The notes beneath the pieces are model-generated. The model was not told where the DNA came from and ran no database searches. It saw nothing but the letters and a program-made list of their open reading frames with translations. 64,000 bases of DNA, from the NCBI GenBank assembly GCA_021272315.1, contig JAJSLI010000021.1, positions 27,293 to 91,292 on the forward strand, given 5' to 3'. Source of the DNA: Methylacidiphilales bacterium. Its GTDB lineage: Bacteria > Verrucomicrobiota > Verrucomicrobiia > Methylacidiphilales > UBA1321. Position 1 is the first letter of the stretch, and every line of letters starts with the position of its first letter. The position numbers and the translations under genes were made by a program. Of the stretch, positions 1 through 7,673 are shown piece by piece.

Positions 1-575
1 GACTCCTGATCGGCGAGAAAGACGCCGTCCTGAATCATGGAGCCGTTGTAGGTCCAAGACCCAGGAGTCATGGATCGATTGGTTTGGAGGTTAAAAATCC
101 AATTATCCGCAGGAACTTCCTGCGACTTTCCGTTTTGGGTACAGATTACGGAAATCAGCACCGGCGGCCCTTTCAGCTTCGGGGCCGATTGGAGGTAGGG
201 CGTGTCGATGGCGGCAGGGGGGACAGATTCGTTCGGATTGGCGTTCGCATCTGCTTTGAGACCGATCAAGAGCAGGGCCAGTTGAATATCATGAGGGAGT
301 ACCTTGGTGGAGAACAGGCTTTCATGGACTTTCCCTTTTTCGTTGACGAGAAGATATTCGATCAGTCCCTGCCGCTGATTCACAGTGGCTGGAAAAGAGA
401 TACGATGATTTTTCTTGTCCAGACGGATCCCGTTATATTCAAAAATACCGGGAGTAACCTCCTGTATGGCCGGTGCAGCCGCGGGAGTCCGAGCGTCTGG
501 CGGAGGCGCCTGCTGGGAAAGCGGGTTGGTTGTTCCCGCCAGCAGGCTGAGCAGAAAATAAACGGAACGGATCAT
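1..575 (-). CDS. YdjY-like secreted protein (3' part outside window)
   Basis: The reading frame starts with ATG at 573-575 and runs open to base 1, so the C-terminus lies beyond the window. The start lies two bases after the stop of the upstream gene, which fits translational coupling. About 191 residues are visible: a signal peptide (MIRSVYFLLSLLAG), a Pro/Ala-rich linker, then a region beginning FEYNGIRLDKKNHRISFPA and continuing through IEYLLVNEKGKVHESLFST, which resembles YdjY-type domains. The function of YdjY domains is not established. It is the last visible gene of the MoxR operon and is probably periplasmic or surface-exposed. Family assignment is from recalled sequence pattern, not a search. 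Confidence 0.75.
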   Translation of the reverse strand, partial: MIRSVYFLLSLLAGTTNPLSQQAPPPDARTPAAAPAIQEVTPGIFEYNGIRLDKKNHRISFPATVNQRQGLIEYLLVNEKGKVHESLFSTKVLPHDIQLALLLIGLKADANANPNESVPPAAIDTPYLQSAPKLKGPPVLISVICTQNGKSQEVPADNWIFNLQTNRSMTPGSWTYNGSMIQDGVFLADQE

Positions 576-577
576 GG

Positions 578-2404
578 TTAATTATCCCGGATGGCAACCG
601 GATCAATAAAAAGCACTTTGGAGCCGGCAAAGATGGAGTCGGCCTGAAGAGTCACGGTTTTGGGGTTCTGAATCGTGACCTCCATAAATCGCGGTTCCTC
701 TCCAGCCTTGAAAGGCGGCGTGCGGGCGATTTCCCTCCCATCGGCGAGGACACGAATGTTTACCTGCGAATTCGGCGGTGAATCGGGCGACAGGGCAATC
801 CGCATGCCCAGCGCGTGAAATTTACCAGGCAGGGGGAATTCCAGAGAAGTTCCGACCGGGGCTTCCATAATCTGCTCTTGATTCGGTCCCTCCCAACACT
901 GGACAGGCGGAGGAGCATCCGAAACGGCATTGGCGACCTGCGGGGTGTTGGCCACTGGCACAGCTTTGGCAGACGCGACGGCGGGAGGTGGGGTTGCTTT
1001 CCAGTCGAGTTCAGCCAGGGATTGTACTTGCGAGGGGCCGGCGCGGAATTGTGCAATCTCGTCCAGGGAGACCGTGACGTGCAAGCCGGAGGCTTCCTCA
1101 ATATCAACCTCCTTGTTGCTGACGTTGAGGCTGGTGGCATTCAAGCGAGACCCGTCCCTGAGCCGAATTTCGTAATTGCCGGATTGCGCTTGCACGGGAT
1201 GCAGAATACAGACGCGAACCTCAGATTGATCATAGGTGGTCAGGCCGAGAAGAAGGGAACTGACGCTCACGCCTTTTGCATCGATGGCCTCAGGAGTCCC
1301 GTCCATGATATCGCCATTTTTCATCAGGAGACCAACGTGAGACGCCATATCCGCGATCTGGCTCCATGCCGTGGGAAGCAGGGTGACGGCGGCGATATTC
1401 GCGCGCGGAATGGTCATGAGCGTTCCGTTTCGGTTAAATTTTCCATCCGCGTCAGAGGTTGCCGGGTCAAAATTGAGCGACTGAAAGTAGCCAGCCAGAA
1501 ACGAGCCGCTTTGCAACAGCACTCCGGGGGGAAGCACCTGCGCCGAAGACGGCGCGGGGGTGAAGGAGACCTGATCGAAAACGGCCTTACCCAACTCCTT
1601 GCCCTCGCGACTATCGACGTAGAGACCGATCCAGGAGCCGACCGGGGTTTGGAAACTATTCTGCGCGACCGGGTCCCACTCTTTCCCATCGCTGGAAATC
1701 GCGGCAACGACCCTTGTTCCATATCGCGTCAGGCGCAACCAAACTGGAATATCCATGATGGGGATTCTCGGCCCCTGTAGAGATTTTCCAACCTCGCCGC
1801 GGAAAAGGAATTCGCCCGTTTCCAGAGACATCGCGCCCAGTCTGCACATGCCCGAGTCAGCATCGAGAGTGTCCCGCATCATCAGCCCCGCCACGGCTTG
1901 CGGGTCTTTGGCGTCGATTTCCTTCACCCGCGCCGTCCACTGGCCGTCGCCTGTCCACGGTTGACCCACAAAGAAGAGGTTGTCCGAAATGCCCCTTTTG
2001 GGGGCTGCAGGAACAGGTACGGCTCCAGGAACCGGTTTGGAGGGAGGGGGGAGGGCTTCGTTGCCACTCAGAGTGAATGTTCCGTCGGCGGCAACCACGG
2101 CACCGGGAGGATTGTCCTCTCCCATGGTCTGCTCTTTCCAGGTCGCCGGCAATTGATTGCCCTTGGCGTTGTTACTGAAAAAGAAATCCAACTGGAACGG
2201 GGTCTCTCCAAAGTTCGCCTCCAGAATGTCCGAAAGATTGATTTCCGTCGGACTCAAACCGCCCTCCACGTGGATTGAGGATGCGGAGAGGGAGAGGGTG
2301 CCGGTAACTTCGTTACCGTCCGTGATGGTGACGACACTGCCCGCCCTGAGGGGCGAAGCGGCATAACCGAGAAAAATGGAACAAATCAAGACGAAATGCT
2401 TCAT
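578..2404 (-). CDS. Secreted LamG-like/NPCBM-like protein
   Basis: 608 residues from the ATG at 2402-2404; the open frame continues upstream into the preceding gene, but MKHFVLICSIFLGYAASPLRA is a clear signal peptide and leaves a 26-bp gap to that gene. Residues about 140-285 look like a jelly-roll/laminin-G type domain (phrases such as GQWTARVKEID and WLRLTRYGTRVVAAISSDGK). The last 110 residues (from PVQCWEGPNQ) resemble an NPCBM-like carbohydrate-binding domain. Two shorter segments (residues 23-70 and near 420) look like small beta-rich repeats built on short motifs such as ITDGNEVTG. No catalytic motif is visible. Sixth to eighth gene of a co-oriented operon; probably an exported binding or scaffold protein. 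Confidence 0.8.
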   Translation of the reverse strand: MKHFVLICSIFLGYAASPLRAGSVVTITDGNEVTGTLSLSASSIHVEGGLSPTEINLSDILEANFGETPFQLDFFFSNNAKGNQLPATWKEQTMGEDNPPGAVVAADGTFTLSGNEALPPPSKPVPGAVPVPAAPKRGISDNLFFVGQPWTGDGQWTARVKEIDAKDPQAVAGLMMRDTLDADSGMCRLGAMSLETGEFLFRGEVGKSLQGPRIPIMDIPVWLRLTRYGTRVVAAISSDGKEWDPVAQNSFQTPVGSWIGLYVDSREGKELGKAVFDQVSFTPAPSSAQVLPPGVLLQSGSFLAGYFQSLNFDPATSDADGKFNRNGTLMTIPRANIAAVTLLPTAWSQIADMASHVGLLMKNGDIMDGTPEAIDAKGVSVSSLLLGLTTYDQSEVRVCILHPVQAQSGNYEIRLRDGSRLNATSLNVSNKEVDIEEASGLHVTVSLDEIAQFRAGPSQVQSLAELDWKATPPPAVASAKAVPVANTPQVANAVSDAPPPVQCWEGPNQEQIMEAPVGTSLEFPLPGKFHALGMRIALSPDSPPNSQVNIRVLADGREIARTPPFKAGEEPRFMEVTIQNPKTVTLQADSIFAGSKVLFIDPVAIRDN

Positions 2405-2430
2405 GGGGATCGCAAAAACGACGACAGCCG

Positions 2431-3534
2431 CTAACGCTGATAGAGGGGAAGATACCCATACGGCAACGAGAGGATGGTGGTGAAAACCGCCGTGCACCAA
2501 TTCGATCCAACGCCCTTGGCATTGGGGTCCATGCTCGCATTCCAATAACTCATATCTCCCTGGGTGCTCACATGCTGGAGTAAATACTGCTGACCGAAAG
2601 TTTGATAGTAGGATTTCCACTTGTCGCCGCCCATAAGATAATGGCCGACGCCGGCGTAGTAGCTTCCGTAGGTCAAGTAAGAGGTTTGCCAGCCCGGACT
2701 GTTGCAGCTCATGATGAAATTCTTCATGATGTAGCTCGAACCATCGGCCACCAAAGGATCATCGTACAATCCGGTGATTTGGAGGGCGTAAATCGCCGCC
2801 GCCGCTCGGGCAAAAGTCGAGCCCGGCTTGCCCACCTGGTAAGAAAAACCTCCGGTCGTGCCCAAGGCGCAGCGTTTGATGTAGGCGACGGCCCGGTCGA
2901 TCGTGGTCTGGGGCACGGCAATCCCCGCGCGTTTGGCCGCGCATAAGGCAACGGTTTGAGGAACCGTGACGGAAATATCGGCATCTTTCGATCCAGGTTG
3001 ATAGCGCCAGCCGCCCTCCGGGTTCTGACCATGAATGATCAGGAGCACCACATGCTCAAGTTTGGGACGAATCGCGGGATTTTGAGTTTCCCCATAAAGT
3101 TCAGCCAGAACCATCGTGCCCAAACCATGGCTGTACATGTAATGAGCGCGGTCACCTTCCTGGAAGGTGCCGTCGGCCTGCACGGAATCGAGCAGGAATT
3201 GCAGGCCGTTTTTCACCTGCTTGGCGTAGGGTCCCGCATCGGGCAGATTGCCATTGGCCATGAAAGCCATCATCACGTAGGAAGTCATCGCCACCGCCCA
3301 TTTGTTGGAGGCGGGACTATCCTTGTCTCCGGTCCAGGATCCATTGGGTAATTGCTGGGCGGCGAGATATTTCAAGGCTCCGTTGATGACGGCTTCCGTG
3401 CCTGCATCGACTTTGACGGTGTCATCCGATGCTAATTCCGGCTGGGCTCGCGCGAGGGCCAGATTACCCAGCAAGATCAATCCCGCGGATAAAATGGCCG
3501 TGATGCCACGAAGGGATAATGACCGTCGCCTCAT
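2431..3534 (-). CDS. Secreted prenyltransferase/squalene-oxidase-repeat (alpha/alpha toroid) protein
   Basis: 367 residues with a signal peptide (to about residue 30). The rest carries repeated toroid motifs: NGSWTGD near 63, GGWRYQPG near 173 and GGFSYQVG near 223, as in squalene/hopene cyclase QW repeats and related alpha/alpha barrels. The DxDD(T) acid motif of true terpene cyclases is not intact; the nearest match is DADIS near residue 184, so terpene cyclase activity is doubtful. It overlaps the upstream gene by 4 bp (ATGA at 3531-3534), so the two are probably translationally coupled. In Verrucomicrobia and Planctomycetes such secreted toroid proteins accompany MoxR operons; their role is unknown. 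Confidence 0.85.
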   Translation of the reverse strand: MRRRSLSLRGITAILSAGLILLGNLALARAQPELASDDTVKVDAGTEAVINGALKYLAAQQLPNGSWTGDKDSPASNKWAVAMTSYVMMAFMANGNLPDAGPYAKQVKNGLQFLLDSVQADGTFQEGDRAHYMYSHGLGTMVLAELYGETQNPAIRPKLEHVVLLIIHGQNPEGGWRYQPGSKDADISVTVPQTVALCAAKRAGIAVPQTTIDRAVAYIKRCALGTTGGFSYQVGKPGSTFARAAAAIYALQITGLYDDPLVADGSSYIMKNFIMSCNSPGWQTSYLTYGSYYAGVGHYLMGGDKWKSYYQTFGQQYLLQHVSTQGDMSYWNASMDPNAKGVGSNWCTAVFTTILSLPYGYLPLYQR

Positions 3535-5771
3535 GGAGTGGAAACTGAAGATTGGTCGGCCAGATTTTTCATATATTGGTCGATCATCGGAGCATACTCC
3601 TGGGGACGATTTTCCGTTTGGGTCTGATCGATCGCGGCGCGGTCGCGGGATGCCACGGTGACGAACTTGCCGTTACCCGCAACGCCATGCAGTGTCCCTT
3701 TATCCGTACTTCCCGCGGAAAGGGCCGTCGTGGCATCCGTGCCGGGAGCCATACCGGGCGTATCGGCTTGACCTGGCTCTGGCGGGCCCCCGGCCATGGG
3801 AGCGCCGGATGCCGGCATCCCAGCCTGGGCCACAGCCACGGCGGCTTGGGCCTGCGCCAGCGAAGCCTGGGCGGCGGAGGCGGCAGAAGCCGTCGCCGGG
3901 GCATTGTTTTGGGCGGCCGCTTGCCGGCCTTGAGCAATCGACGCCTGCGCCGCCTGCACGGCAGTAGCTGCCGCATCGGGCAGACCGGGTGTGGCGGCGG
4001 CCGCAGCCGTAGCCTTGGCTGCTGCGGCCAAAGCTGCCGCGGCTTGCGCCATGGTGGGTGCGGCAGCCGCTGGAGAATTGCTCGTGCTCGCTTGTGGGGC
4101 GGCGGCATCGGTAATGGCGGTGCTCACATTACTTTGTGCAGTCTGGAGATCAGTCGCCGCCGCTGCCAATGCGGTAGGATCCGCCGTCTGCTGTTGCGCC
4201 TGGGCGATTTGCTGGGCGACTTGTTGATTGGCTTGGGCGAGCGCCGTCTGGGCCGCCTGCTGGGCAGTCTGGGCGTTCGTACTCGAGGGATCGCTCAAAG
4301 CTTGCTGGGCCTGATTCATATCGGCGGCCGCGTTCGCCAGCGCTTGAGAAGCAGGTAGGGAAACCGGCTGCGCATTTTGTTGCAAAGTTGCAGTTTGTTG
4401 TTGGAGCTGGCTCTGCTGTTGTTGGGTTTGATTGGTTGCGGTCGGGTCTGGCGGAGAGGCGCTGGCGGCCTGAGCGGTCTCTTGGGTAATCTGTTGTTGT
4501 TGCCTCATGGCCGCCTGAATTTGATTTTGAAGATCCTGGAGCTTGGCCACCGGATCTTTGTCCGCCTCCTCGGCGGCTTTTTGCGCATCGGCCAGCTGCT
4601 GTTGCAGTTGGTTCTGGGCCTCCTCCAGTTTGGCTATCGCCTCCTGCTGGCTGGCGGCCGCCTTGACGAAGGCCAGCCCTCGCGGGCTCAGTTCGAACCG
4701 GCTCACCTGCATGGGGTCAATGGCCTCCTTGACGAGGCCGGCGGTGGCCGCGCCCAAGCTCTGCATGTCCTCTTGCAATAAATTGGTCTCATCCACCAAG
4801 TCGCCCTGTTTTCCATCGAGACCGGTTACAGGGGGCTTGACGCCGATTGCCGCGTTGGTTTGGTCGAGGAGATTTTTCTGTTCTTCGATCAGTTTGGCAA
4901 GAGCGGCGGCGTTCGCCGCGAGCGCATCAACGGCGTTGGTCGGTGGGTTGAGATCCTTGGTCACGGCCCGCAACTCATCCCGGGCGATTTGCTGCTCGTT
5001 CAACGCCTTGAGCAACTGTCCCGCCTTGAGGTCGTCGCTGGCCTGACTCAGGGCCTTTTGCAGTTGTCCCCCCTTCAGGTCCTGCTGGGCCTGCTGCAAG
5101 GCCTTGCCCTCGTCACCGGTGCTGCCCTGCGCGGCTTTGTCCAACTGCTGCTGCGCCAAGGCCACTTCATTGGCCAGCGAGTCCTGGTCGGACTGGACGA
5201 TCTGCTCGGTCGTTTGATCCATGGTCGAAAGATCGGTTGAGGTTTTCCCCGCCGCAGTTTGGGCTATTTTTGCCGTCGTGCGCATCGTATCGGTCTGCTG
5301 ATCGGCGAGTTCCTTGAAGCGCTCCGGCAACTCGTAGGCCGCCTGCCGTTCATCGTATTCCTTGAGGATCTGGCGAAATTGCAGAATGATCCCCTTTTCT
5401 CCCGCATAGGCATCGACCGCGTTCTGCTGCCCGGTCGGGGTGCCGGCGGCCTGGCTCGCCGTTTGCAGGGAAGTGATCACCCGTTCCATTTCCTTGGTGG
5501 AAAGGTTGCTGAGCACAGCCTTGGTCGTCTGAAGAACTTTAATGTCATCCCCGGAAATTCCGTTGGCCGTCAGTTCGTCGATCAGGCTCTGAATCTGGGT
5601 CACCACGACGGCGGTATGAAGGCGGATATCCTGTTCATCCGCCTTGTTCTGCAGAATGGAGGTCTTGCTAACATCCTGGGCCGAAGCGGGATGGATGGAG
5701 ACGATGACGATCCCCAACAATCCAAGGGTGATTCGAGCCACCCGACGAAGAAGAGAAAGTTTTTTCATCAT
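3531..5771 (-). CDS. Exported Gln/Ala-rich coiled-coil protein
   Basis: About 746 residues starting at adjacent ATGs (5769-5771 or 5766-5768), MMKKLSLLRRVARITLGLLG, a signal peptide. Residues about 30-380 are helical with long heptad-like stretches. Residues 380-640 are extremely rich in Gln and Ala (runs such as AQQAAQTALAQANQQVAQQ), then an Ala/Pro/Gly region and a short conserved C-terminus ending near EYAPMIDQYMKNLADQSS. No enzyme motif. The low-complexity part makes homology searches unreliable. Located between the DUF4175-like protein and the toroid protein in the MoxR operon; large coiled-coil proteins at this position may form periplasmic filaments or a scaffold, which is inference. 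Confidence 0.85.
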   Translation of the reverse strand: MMKKLSLLRRVARITLGLLGIVIVSIHPASAQDVSKTSILQNKADEQDIRLHTAVVVTQIQSLIDELTANGISGDDIKVLQTTKAVLSNLSTKEMERVITSLQTASQAAGTPTGQQNAVDAYAGEKGIILQFRQILKEYDERQAAYELPERFKELADQQTDTMRTTAKIAQTAAGKTSTDLSTMDQTTEQIVQSDQDSLANEVALAQQQLDKAAQGSTGDEGKALQQAQQDLKGGQLQKALSQASDDLKAGQLLKALNEQQIARDELRAVTKDLNPPTNAVDALAANAAALAKLIEEQKNLLDQTNAAIGVKPPVTGLDGKQGDLVDETNLLQEDMQSLGAATAGLVKEAIDPMQVSRFELSPRGLAFVKAAASQQEAIAKLEEAQNQLQQQLADAQKAAEEADKDPVAKLQDLQNQIQAAMRQQQQITQETAQAASASPPDPTATNQTQQQQSQLQQQTATLQQNAQPVSLPASQALANAAADMNQAQQALSDPSSTNAQTAQQAAQTALAQANQQVAQQIAQAQQQTADPTALAAAATDLQTAQSNVSTAITDAAAPQASTSNSPAAAAPTMAQAAAALAAAAKATAAAAATPGLPDAAATAVQAAQASIAQGRQAAAQNNAPATASAASAAQASLAQAQAAVAVAQAGMPASGAPMAGGPPEPGQADTPGMAPGTDATTALSAGSTDKGTLHGVAGNGKFVTVASRDRAAIDQTQTENRPQEYAPMIDQYMKNLADQSSVSTP

Positions 5772-5864
5772 GGGTCCCACGGCCAAAGGATCAGCCAACC
5801 TTCTAACACGAAATTAACTTGGAAGTTGCGGTCTGTCGAACCTTTAGCCTCTCTTTTAAGACGG

Positions 5865-7658
5865 TTACTTTTTCTCCTGTTTACCCTGGATGGCCGCGCC
5901 CAAATCCTGGTTGATTTTCTCTTGGTTTTGCGAAATGTCGGTGATGGTGCTCAGGCTGTCCATCAGGCGGTTCATGATTTCCGCCTTCTTTTCCATTTCG
6001 CTGACAATCTTGATGGTGTGATGCTCGCTCTCGCTGATGCCAGGTCCGGTGACGTTGTTGGCATCCTGGGCTTCCATCCAATATTCAATGGTCGTGCCCT
6101 CCGTGAGGGGGGGGCGAACCGCAGCCAAGTCCCATTCATAATGATTCTTCATGTTCAGGGGATGGTCCGTGCCTAGTTCCATGTCGATTCTTTTCGGTTC
6201 CGGGGGCGGAGGTGGCGTCCCGGTCGCATCACCGTTTGCGGAGTCCTGATCCTGAACGATGCGGTAAAGCAGGGCGATTTTCGCCAGTCCGTAATCGTCG
6301 CTGGCGACAAAGGCAATGGTCGGTTTTGCCTTGAGCGTGTACAACTCTTCCAGCCGTTCCGGGTAGGTGAGTTGGATGGTGGGCGGATGGTCGGGGATAA
6401 GATCGATGCGATACTGGGTTTCATCCCCGGAGGTAACGCCGGCCTCGTTCGTGAGTTGGATGGAAAATCCGGTCAGCCCCGAGGCTGGAATATCGATCTC
6501 GCCGGTCAGGTCCGTGTCCTCCGGGCCGCCGATTTTGAGCGGAAGTTCCTGGCCGGTCCCCACCAGTTTCAGTGACGCCTTGACGATTTTGCCGTTGGCG
6601 ATCGCGTGGATTTGCAGGCGGCTGCCCGCCAACAGTGCCAGATTTTCAACCGTGCGCTTGACTGTGCCGAGTCCCGTATAAGCCGGATAAACCTGTTCGC
6701 AATCGATCGAGGTTACGTTGGGACGGGGGATGACCTTCACCCGGTAAGCATCACTCGTTCCGTCGTTGAGCCGGATGGTGTAGGTGAGCGGCTGATCCAC
6801 GCTGTCGATCTTGAGGCTGAAACGATCGCGATGATCGGGCTCCGGATCGAGGGTGATTTCCTGAATCTTTCCGGCATCGTCCACCAGCGTTACCAGACCA
6901 TGCGATGGAATGATCCCGAGCGCCTGAGCCTCCAGCACCACGCTGTCACCTTCCGGAATGATTTTGTTTCCGCTCAGGCAGACGACCTCGGTCTTGCGCG
7001 GAACCTTGGCCGGCAAAAGGAAAACCCGCTCCAGCAGGGCCACCGAACCGGGTCGGAAGGTGATCATAAGCAAAATCCAGAGGGCCGTCAGGATCAGCGC
7101 CCCCGAGGCGTAACGCCGCAAGGGACGCGTGGCGACAATCTTGCCAAAATCAAGGCCGACCGTTCGCGCCTCCGTCTCCTGCTGCAGGGCGTAGACCAGC
7201 TCCGGGGAATCGGTGGTGAAATGGGGTCTGGCCAACTGAATCGTGGCGATAACGCGCCCACGGAGCCGGGGCCAGTGCTTTTCCACCATCAGGGCACAGG
7301 CTTCCAGATTGGGAGGTAGCAGGACCAGGGGAAGAAGCTTTTTTCGGAGAAAGAAGACAAGCAGTCCGATGTCTCCGGCCAGAATTACCACCCGCTCCAG
7401 GAAGTTCAAATCCACCAGCCAATCGAGAAACATTTGCAGCGTGATCAGCATCACCGCCGCACCCAGGCATTGGGCCGCTCTCTGTCCTGTATGCACGAAG
7501 CGAAATTTCCGACGAAGATTGGTCAACTTTTTGGATAGCCTGGCCGGAACCGGGTGCTGGGCTGGAACCAGCGTCGGAGCGTAGGCCGGGGGTGTTGGAA
7601 GCGAGGTCTGAACCCGCCGGGTCTTCTTTTTTTTCGGGAGGAGGGTGAGGAGGGACAT
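5865..7658 (-). CDS. DUF4175-like membrane protein with Ig-like repeats
   Basis: 597 residues. After a basic N-terminus (PKKKKTRR) there are two hydrophobic segments near residues 65-105 and one near 195-210, then a long extracytoplasmic part with beta-rich, Ig-like repeats (for example RIQLTYPERLEELYTLKAKPTIAF-type strands near 430) and a helical C-terminus ending in KQEKK. The layout matches the DUF4175-type proteins found in MoxR/Bat-type operons of Bacteroidetes, Verrucomicrobia and Planctomycetes. Starts 15 bp after the upstream stop. Probable inner-membrane protein with a periplasmic stalk acting together with the vWA proteins; biochemical role unknown. Confidence 0.8.
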   Translation of the reverse strand: MSLLTLLPKKKKTRRVQTSLPTPPAYAPTLVPAQHPVPARLSKKLTNLRRKFRFVHTGQRAAQCLGAAVMLITLQMFLDWLVDLNFLERVVILAGDIGLLVFFLRKKLLPLVLLPPNLEACALMVEKHWPRLRGRVIATIQLARPHFTTDSPELVYALQQETEARTVGLDFGKIVATRPLRRYASGALILTALWILLMITFRPGSVALLERVFLLPAKVPRKTEVVCLSGNKIIPEGDSVVLEAQALGIIPSHGLVTLVDDAGKIQEITLDPEPDHRDRFSLKIDSVDQPLTYTIRLNDGTSDAYRVKVIPRPNVTSIDCEQVYPAYTGLGTVKRTVENLALLAGSRLQIHAIANGKIVKASLKLVGTGQELPLKIGGPEDTDLTGEIDIPASGLTGFSIQLTNEAGVTSGDETQYRIDLIPDHPPTIQLTYPERLEELYTLKAKPTIAFVASDDYGLAKIALLYRIVQDQDSANGDATGTPPPPPEPKRIDMELGTDHPLNMKNHYEWDLAAVRPPLTEGTTIEYWMEAQDANNVTGPGISESEHHTIKIVSEMEKKAEIMNRLMDSLSTITDISQNQEKINQDLGAAIQGKQEKK

Positions 7659-7673
7659 CGCGGGGAAGGTTTC

